From NCBI GenBank assembly GCA_032622095.1, contig CP136061.1:175857692-175921691 (forward strand): a stretch of 64,000 bases of DNA. Direction: 5' to 3'. Under the pieces are notes generated by a model. It was not told where the DNA came from, made no database searches, and saw only the letters and a program-made list of their open reading frames with translations. The position numbers and the translations under genes were made by a program. This stretch comes from Siphonodentalium dalli. Taxonomy: Eukaryota > Mollusca > Scaphopoda > Gadilida > Siphonodentaliidae. Shown in pieces: positions 56,878 through 64,000 of this stretch (positions are counted from its first letter, which is position 1; each line of letters begins with the position of its first letter).

Positions 56878-58334
56878 CATGTTGAAACAGCCATGAACTG
56901 TTTATAACCCCCACATACCTAGTAGTTATCTTGGCAAAAGAAATATCTCCTCTTGTAACTACCATGTCACCGAAAGCCTAAGCTTAATTTCTTTAAAATG
57001 ATGCACACTCACTCACTATATACTCATATATACCTCGATTGAAAAGAGTGTAAGTCCACAAGTATATAAAAATCCACAAATACAAATGACACAGAACCGA
57101 CGATCTCAAAATACCTCCAGATTGTTATGACCAGAAACCAAACTAGGCCACCAGCCACATGATCCTAGTGTGAACGCAAACTCACACAGCATGAGTATTT
57201 GTGTATTTCACTTGTCTAGCGACTGAATTATCGTCAGAGCCTTTGTAAACTCATCATGAACAAAGATAATGTCTGGATATAATAGTCACATGACCAACAC
57301 TGGAATGTAACATGTTATTTATTTTCCCATGCCCCACCCCACATGTAGCCCATCGTTATTGCTTCAAAAAATATGCATTTGAATACAATATGCGACATGT
57401 TTCAGATAAGGCTAATATTACACGACTGAAAAGTTATTACTCCCCCTTTCTTAAACTGAAAATTGTAAAGGGGGTTGAGGCTATTATAAATGTTACGTGT
57501 GACATGACAAAACGTTTGTCTGAATTTCAACAACAACAGCCCTCTATACTTGTTGAAGAATAACCTGTTTATAAGTCTCTCATTCGATATTCTAATAATA
57601 GCTTTGAATGTTGGGGATTAAAGATACACACGGTGTTCATAATCACCATTCCAAAAAAAAATCATTAAAATGCGTGAAATTGTGAGTATGAACACTGTGT
57701 GGCTCTAGCATGTATGATATTCATGTAGACAATATATTTGCCCATTGTCAAATGATTGACATTGTCACTTAAAATAGAGTGAACAACACGTGATGTCTGA
57801 ATTTAAATGTAACTGGTGTGAACTACATATACAACATGTAACACGTTAGCACATACGGTCTATATATACATGTACGAACCTCTTGCGACCACACTAGAAA
57901 TATCAGAGTAATTAAAAAACCAATCAATCCTATGACAAAATATAAAGTTCAACATAATTTAAAACTAATTGAAAGAAACACAACGTCTCCGTACGACAAA
58001 CTATTAAGTAACAATATGGCTAATTTTCATTCCAAATAGCGTAACTGACCATAATATTCTCGCCAATGTGGGTAGGTCACACAGGGCGGTCTTTTTGATC
58101 ATCGTCATGGTAGTTTTTCTACCGGATTGTATTATTGTTTTTGTGTATGCATGTATGTTGAACGTATGTTTTGAAATATGTTTTCGCTGTTCGGCTGAAA
58201 TCGGTGGTATAACTACATGTAAGGGTATACTCACATATATACAATACCTATATACTTATTTCTGTAATGCTATCTGGATAGCACAACCTGGTTGAGCACT
58301 TGTCTTGTCGTCTGCGTGCCTATATCATGATCAA
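56878..58334. other. LINE inter-ORF region, right part, with one unassigned ORF
   Basis: This is mostly AT-rich sequence. An open frame at 57312-57563 (AHRYCFKKYAFEYNMRHVSD, ANITRLKSYYSP, ending SILVEE) follows a possible acceptor CATGTAG at 57348. It looks protein-like but I cannot place it. It is unclear whether this stretch belongs to the LINE or to a further insertion, since 2 kb between ORFs is long for the family. Confidence 0.35.
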
Positions 58335-59274
58335 ATGTCTATAAAAATTATGTCTTCTAACAGCCGAGGGTTAAATCAAGCCGAAAAACGCTGTGATGTA
58401 TTCCGATACCTCAGAAATTTGAAGTCCTCAATATACTGTCTACAAAATACCCACTTTACAGCACAGCAAGATAAATACATTACAGCAGAATGGGGATATA
58501 AGATGGAAATGGCACCATATTCATCCCAGTCTCGCGGAGTGGCAATCCTCTTTAACAATAATTTTAGCTTTGAAATACACGAAAGAGTAAAAGACAATAA
58601 CTATCGAGAAAATCCGATTTACATTAGCTAATATATATGGTCCAAATGATGACAATCTTGAATTTTACAATAAAATCAAAGATATTATAATCGAACCGGG
58701 AAACACACAAATTATCATCTGTGGCGACTGGGACCTAGTCCAAAATCAACAGAAAGATACCTTTAATTATGTAAACTGCAATAACCCCCGAGCAAAGCTA
58801 GCAGTTAGTGTCCTTGTCGACAAGCTAGAGTTAGTAGACGCATGGAGGATAAACAATGAAAATGAAAGACGATTCACTTGGAGAAGAAAGTCACCAATAA
58901 AAATGGCAAGACTTGACTTGACAGGAGGCCACCGATATCTTACCGGGTTACAGAACTGATCACTCAATTATTACTCTCACACTCACTCTTAATAATATAA
59001 GACATGGTCAGGGTTTCTGGAAGTTCAATACTTCTCTTTTACATGACGAAAAATATATTCAACTTGTAAAAACAATTATCGAAACTATCAAAAAACGATA
59101 CATTTATGTTCAAAAGAAAGGTGACAACAACGATTTAACATGCAAAATTAATAAACATCTATTCTTGGATACCCTTTTGCTTGAAATTAGAGGAGAAACA
59201 ATAAAATATTTGTCTAAACGTAAGCGGGAACGCGAATTTCAAGAAACCGCAATTAAAAAATCTCAAGCAGAAAC
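58335..59274 (+). pseudogene. LINE ORF2, APE-type endonuclease part, frameshifted
   Basis: The probable start is the ATG at 58335 (MSIKIMSSNSRGLNQAEKR). Recognisable blocks are IYCLQNTHFT (family: Q.TH), YSSQSRGVAILFNN, then after a frame change near 58620 LANIYGPNDDNLEFYNKIK, CGDWDLV, and FTWRRKSPIKMARLD. After a second change near 58925-58940, GYRTDHSIITLTL follows (the SDH-type motif). The usual GDFN reads GDWD at 58723-58734, so an active-site Asn is replaced. After it come FWKFNTSLLHDEKYIQLVK and a basic helix up to AETFM at the hAT target site. The domain nicks target DNA in this family. This copy cannot be active. Confidence 0.75.
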
Positions 59275-59282
59275 TTTCATGG

Positions 59283-60797
59283 TAGGGCCCGACGAAGCTT
59301 CGAGATTCGATTCAATTTCGTATCTTACGTTCCGATTCGATTCGAAAGCGGTCGGGTGATTCGGGATATTTCGAATCGTTATATACAAGTTCTTTATCAC
59401 TGGGAATAGACTGCATTATCTATAAAAATTATTCATATTATCCCCAATACTTAACACAAGTCTCCTTCCGCGACCATATGTGACCTCCATGGTCCAATGA
59501 GTATAGTGTAAGTTGCCCAAAAGCTCACTGCTCGTATATATTGCCCCACCAGTCCCAGTGCTTGTCACTCGTGGAAGGTCGGTGCAACTCGTGCAATGTG
59601 CAGGTATAGGTCTCTGATGGTTTGCGTGTTCATCGCGGTTGTACCATAACCGTAGCGCACACGGTTTCCTCCACCACATAAAACCAGAAATGTCGCGATA
59701 CTGAAGTTAGTGAATTTCTTGTGGGACATATTTGTATGTCGGTATCTGACATTCTTACCAGAAAAGCCTATATTGCGTTACTCAGATCAATCAAATAATA
59801 TCATATTTTTTTTAACTCAAAATTGAAAGGATATAAATATATTAAACTAGCCGATGAGCCCGACGTTGTCCGGGCTATTCAAAAACCAAATTTCAAGTCG
59901 ATAGCTCCACCCGTTTCCGAGATCTGGTCTGCGCATGCGCGAAGCTGGCGTCGCACAGGCTCGGCGACCCGATAAAATTCGTATCCGGGGCAAGATACAT
60001 TCACATAGCAAATTTCAAGTCGATAGCTCCATCCGTTTCTATATATTAGATGTTCCCGTATATCTCTCTGCAGATGCTAATAACGTTGAATGGTAAACAA
60101 ACGCTCAAGTTGGGATACTATATATAGTTCTCTGTAATCCTGTTTGCGTATGCGCTATTGCCAATTAAGTCACGATGCGCAATTTTTATATCGCGCGTGC
60201 CTGCTGTGCGCGACAGGGTGAAGCGTACATGCGCAGAAGAGTTCCCGTTTGCAATGATTCGAATAAGACTCCATTGACTCCAAAGTTCCAAACTGCTTTC
60301 TTTCACGAACTTCACGCATAGTGGCAGTGGCACAAAATATGAAATGGTGTCGTGCCATTCTCATATATCTCAATCAATTAATATCATATTTTTTTTAACT
60401 CAAAATTAAAACGATATAAATACATGTATATTAAATAAACATTTTGGGCTCCATCATGCCATCTCCAAATCCGACCAACATCTTTATCCGGGAAATGGAA
60501 TATAATTTGTTAACCATTCAGCTTTCATACAGACAGGCCCAAGTTGGGATACTATATATAGTTCTCTGTAATCCCGTTTCAATGAACCTTCTTCGTAATC
60601 TGAGTTATCTCACTGACGTTATAAAATCATCTGACATTTGCACCCATTTTTGCTTGTACCTTCCACCGATCGGTACCGCGAATCTACTAAAGTGTTTGAA
60701 AAAGATTCGATTCGAGATTCGATTCGATTTCGAATCATTATCCTGATTCGATTCGAGATTCGATTCGATGTTGAAATTGCCGATTCGTCGGGCCCTA
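59283..60797. mobile_element. hAT-type element, 1515 bp, inside LINE ORF2
   Basis: TAGGGCCCGACGAA and TTCGTCGGGCCCTA are perfect inverses. TTTCATGG is duplicated on both sides (59275-59282 and 60798-60805). Subterminal ATTCGATTCGAGATTCGATT tracts occur at both ends. The interior has a partial duplication: GGGATACTATATATAGTTCT at about 60112 and 60546, and TAATATCATATTTTTTTTAA at about 59795 and 60381. It also has two copies of AAATTTCAAGTCGATAGCTC (about 59887 and 60009), suggesting a small nested repeat. No transposase is seen. Confidence 0.85.
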
Positions 60798-60805
60798 TTT
60801 CATGG

Positions 60806-62913
60806 CCCTAGATCCAGAGTAATTTAGATGATGTTAGAAGAGAAGAAATTATAGAAGCCTTACAAAAAACGGAAGGGGTACTCTGTCAATTAAGGAAAGA
60901 ATCATCAAGAGGAGCTATGATTAGGTCCAGAGCTATTTGAGTCGAAGAAGGTGAAAAACCAACAAAATATTTTCTCAATCTCGAAAAACGCAATTGCATA
61001 TCCAAAACCCTGACCAACCTTACAAACTCAAATGGGGATAGTCTTACAAACCAAAACGATATCTTAGAAGAGACTCGTAATTTTTACCAGACACTATACT
61101 CGTCAAAACCAATCAATAGCTATCACATCGAACATGTATTTTCTGACTTGAACAACCCCACCCTTTCATCAGTGTCTGCGCAAAATATTGAAGGTCCCAT
61201 AACTCTAAATGAACTTACAACAGCTTTGAAGAAATCTAAAAATGGCAAATCTAGTGGCTTAGATGGTTATCAATATGAATTTTGGAAATTCTTTTGGTCA
61301 GATTTAGGTCAAATTCTATGTGAATCATTAAACGAATCCTTTGACGCTGGAGAATTGTCCATCACACAAAAACAAGGCCTGATTTCTCTTAATTCCAAAG
61401 AAAGTCAACGATCGACAACTTTTAAAGAACTGGAGACCAATAACCTTATTAAACTGCACCTATAAATTAGCATCATCGTGTATTGCCGAAAGGTTAAAAT
61501 CCGTACTACCAAACATATTATCAATCCTGATCAGACTGGATTCCTAAAAGGCAGATATATATCGGCGACAATACAAGGCTAATATATGACATTATTTATA
61601 ATACGAAAATAAAAAATAAGTCAGGTCTTCTTCTTCTCGTTGACTTTGAAATGGCATTCGATTCTGTGTCATGGAAATTTCTACACAAATGCCTTGATAT
61701 GTTTAATTTTGGTGACTCGATTAAAAAATGGATCTCAGTGTTCTATAAAAATATAAATTCTTCCGTTCTCGTTTTAATAATGGGCATATATCACAAAATT
61801 TTATTATTTCTCGAGGCTGTCGACAGGGAGACCCAATTTCACCTTATATTTTTCTAATATACGCGGAAGTGCTAGCACTCATGGTTATAAATAATAGAAA
61901 TATTAAAGGTATAACCCTCGGTGGTGAAGAATATAGAGTAACGCAATACGCAGACGACACGACGCTCATCCTGGATGGCAATGAAACAAGTGTATTAAGA
62001 GAAGCATATCACATTCTTGACGTTTTCACACAAATTTCTGGTTTATGGATCAACCCTAATAAATGTCAGGCGTCATGGATTGGTTGTTATACAGGGCGAA
62101 GCGACCATATATGCCCAGACCTCAATATTAAATTTTCAGATTCTTTCGACCTACTTGGTATTCGCTTTAATACAGACTTAAACTTAATGTCAAATAATTA
62201 CGAAAAACAATTCGACAATATAACAAGATCCATTGAAATTTGGAAGCACAGATTACTTACCCCGCTAGGTAGAATAATGGTAATTAAATCCCTCATACTC
62301 CCCAAACTTAGTCACCTATTCATATCGCTCCCCAACCCAGAGCCACAATTTGTACAGAAATTAGAATCATTGTTTTTTAACTTTGTGTGGGGTAGCAAGC
62401 GTGACCGAGTCAAGAGAAAACTGTTATGCCAAGACTATAAACAAGGTGGCCTCAAGATGGTAGATATTAAAAACTTCATCACTTCCATGAAAATCACATG
62501 GATCAGGCGTTTTAAGTAAATAGTGACCAAAGCTCTAAATGGACCCCGTTGACAGAACTCTCTATTCTCAAAGACCCTTTTTTCCTCACCTATCATCATT
62601 CATATTTTTACAGTAATGCGAAAAAGTTTCAAAATCATTTCTGGCGCGACGTACTTATAGCATGGGCAAATTTCCTAGAAAAAAATATCAGAAATGTAAA
62701 CATATCTGCATGCACTCTCTGGGAACAACGCCAATATAAAAATGAATGGAAGCCCGATCAATTTTGTTGCATGGCGCAAACAGGGAATATATTTTGTACA
62801 AGATCTGTTACAAGAAAGCGGCAATTTCCATACGACTGAAACGATATACTCAACTTACAAAATACGTACAAACTTCATTATCTTAAATAGCATCCGACGA
62901 CAGCTTATATCTC
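60806..62913 (+). pseudogene. LINE ORF2, reverse transcriptase and C-terminal part, broken
   Basis: The linker (LDDVRREEIIEAL, ESSRGAMIRSRAI) meets TGA at 60938-60940, where family members have Trp before .EEGEKPTKYF. KKSKNGKSSGLDGYQYEFWK (about 61224-61290) is RT block 1-2. After frame changes at about 61430 and 61490 come PDQTGFLKGRYI, then VDFEMAFDSVSWKFL near 61640 (the F.KAFD catalytic block). After another change come RQGDPISPYIFLIYAEVLAL and YADDTTL, with the YADD box intact at 61947-61958. The longest frame (61869-62519) ends in PKLSHLFISLPNPEPQFV, FFNFVWGSKRDRVKRK and QGGLKMVDIKNFI, the usual C-terminal region. A stop at about 62517 and further shifts follow. The sequence is cut at about 62913 inside the C-terminal part. 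It is non-functional. Confidence 0.8.
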
Positions 62914-63537
62914 TTACTCATTTTGGGGTCATTTGGTTAAAAACATTGCTGCCAGCAGCAATCTTGGATTTTACTCTTTGCATGACTAAATCCTTTGGCA
63001 TGGGCTACAAGTCCTACTTTTAGTCGGATCATCATGAAATTTGCCACGGATGTTGACAATGACATGTAGATGGGAACGAGTCATTTTCGGGTCATTCGGC
63101 CAAAAAACATGGCCGCCAGCAGCCATCTTGGATTTTAATCTTTGGGCTATGGGTCGTAACTTTGGTCGGTTCATCATGAAATTTTTCATGGTTGTTAACA
63201 TTGATATGTAGATGGGAACGAATCATTTTGGGGTCCTTCAGCCATAAAACATGTCTGCTGGCAGCCATCTTGGATTTTACTCTATTTTACTCATCCGATC
63301 ATCACCAAACTTTATATTAATCTTGATATTGATCTACTAGATGCAATATTAAAGCTATCAAATGTTTTTGAATTTCATTGAAAACAGCCATCAGCAACCA
63401 TCTTGGATTTTACTTTATATCTCTTCATGTTGATAATCTAGTATTTAATACTTGGACCTTTCAACTTTCCGCATTCCTAATCACTCCATTGACTGTATCA
63501 TATGAAATTATTCCCTTTCCAAGTTTAGCTACACTTT
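62914..63537. mobile_element. Type I tandem-core element, copy D, 3' part
   Basis: Core monomers (ATTTTGGGGTCATTTGG, GCAGCAATCTTGGATTTTAC, AGATGGGAACGAGTC) and the family tail (CTTCATGTTGATAATCTAGT, TTCCAAGTTTAGCTACACTT) end near 63537. With 52989-53088 this forms one element interrupted by the LINE. Confidence 0.6.
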
Positions 63538-63572
63538 GATTAATTTAATAATTTTAATAATAATATATTTAC

Positions 63573-63942
63573 CATTAAGATTCATGTTTTCCTTTGGAAG
63601 AAACTTGGACAGAACCTTTTCTTTTGATGTTCCCAAAAGCGTATCAAAAGCATTGGTGCGCTGATCCTTTTTGTTTTGTGCTGTTTCACTTTCAGGCACA
63701 CTTATAGTCAGTGTAAATTTCACAAATTTGAGTGTTTTTTCGAAGTCCAAAGCAAACTGAATGGGTTCTTTACACTCAGGAGTAAAGATATCTAGATCCC
63801 TGAAACTTTTACTCAATTTCACTTCCACACTGGAAGGCTCACATTCCGCATCGCTGGACACATCGTTCAATAAATCGTCCCATGATATTGAGGGGTTAAT
63901 CTGCATAATTATGTTTTGAACTAAATCGCAAGTTTGCACGGG
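63573..63942 (-). CDS. Possible internal exon of an unrecognised gene
   Basis: On the - strand, an acceptor CCAAACAG (AG at plus 63944-63943) precedes an open frame of 123 codons: PVQTCDLVQNIIMQINPSIS, then SWDDLLNDVSSDAECEPSSV, ECKEPIQFALDFEKTLKFVK and TNAFDTLLGTSKEKVLSKFL. It ends at NMNLN with a donor G|GTAAAT at plus 63572. The composition is that of a real soluble protein, and the frame is clean over 370 bp next to decayed repeats, which suggests selection. The 'NAFD.LL..S' segment recalls linker regions of uncharacterised animal proteins, but I cannot name a family. It could instead belong to a transposon. It is antisense to TMTC3. Confidence 0.45.
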
Positions 63943-64000
63943 CTGTTTGGCCTTAGAAAATTTCTAAGTTATTTTTATTACCGACACACAAAGTGTCACA

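Larger units (their letters stand above)
53089..62913 (+). mobile_element. L1/Tx1-like non-LTR retrotransposon, decayed and twice interrupted
   Basis: In order it contains a 5' region, ORF1 (53383-54337, frameshifted), an inter-ORF stretch holding a piggyBac-type insertion (54899-56873), the ORF2 endonuclease (58335-59274), a hAT insertion (59283-60797), and the reverse transcriptase with the C-terminal part (60806-62913). The 3' end is missing: it breaks directly into tandem-core sequence. The two-ORF layout with a coiled-coil ORF1 and an APE-type endonuclease fits the L1/Tx1 group. GCCGCCATATTG, similar to a YY1 site, lies 50 bp before ORF1 (about 53332). Confidence 0.8.

Noticed and set aside
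57312-57563. 83-codon frame that looks protein-like
   Set aside because: I considered a retroelement integrase tail (ITRLKSYY). The match is too weak and there is no supporting neighbour.

Overview
The window is eukaryotic, intron-rich, AT-rich and very repeat-dense. It reads like an aquatic invertebrate genome. The frequent short word TAGGCCTA and the mix of transposon types lean weakly towards an ambulacrarian (echinoderm or hemichordate), but nothing here settles the species. There are no bacterial-style operons, RNA genes or CRISPR arrays.

Host genes are sparse. Two + strand exons (2730-2867 and 21241-21365) belong to a TMTC3-type gene (transmembrane and TPR protein, an ER protein O-mannosyltransferase family). 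Their splice phases fit each other across an 18.4-kb intron. A possible - strand exon of an unrecognised gene lies at the right edge (63573-63942). A decayed FLYWCH zinc-finger exon (5190-5345) and a Cys-containing acidic ORF inside a transposon (13120-13516) are gene fragments of unclear status.

Almost everything else is transposable elements, often nested. Elements with target-site duplications (TSDs) I can read: five hAT-type elements with 8-bp TSDs (23596-24654 with 7/8 match, 34439-35173, 35474-36635, 46871-47937, 59283-60797); a piggyBac-type element with TTAA at both ends (54899-56873); a TTAA MITE (10028-10319); two PIF/Harbinger-like elements with TWA TSDs (9069-9756, 12672-13962); and a 6.26-kb element with near-identical ends and TTA TSDs (45531-51788). 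A Penelope-like GIY-YIG fragment (23200-24834) is split by a hAT. A decayed L1/Tx1-like LINE (53089-62913) is split by both a piggyBac-type and a hAT element. Tandem-core, hairpin-headed elements resembling HINE/pearl elements are at 28730-30537, 37258-37860, 42861-45010 and 52989-63537; the last is split by the LINE.

The most unusual signal is a set of distinct inverted arrays. Each is built from its own short, CG-containing, largely self-complementary unit: TTACCGGTAA, ATCGGGATCCCGAT, TTTGCGGAATTCCGCAAA, ACCGATGGAA, TTTCGCCGGAA, GAGTCAACTCGTACCC, CGGGACAACTCGG. At least three sit behind a shared outer end, TTA then GGG, about five variable bases, then TCAAAA[C/G]T. This looks like one group of TTA-inserting transposons whose subterminal arrays have diversified. 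One of them is a 9.6-kb palindrome (24838-34424) whose right arm preserves the empty sites of insertions found only in the left arm.
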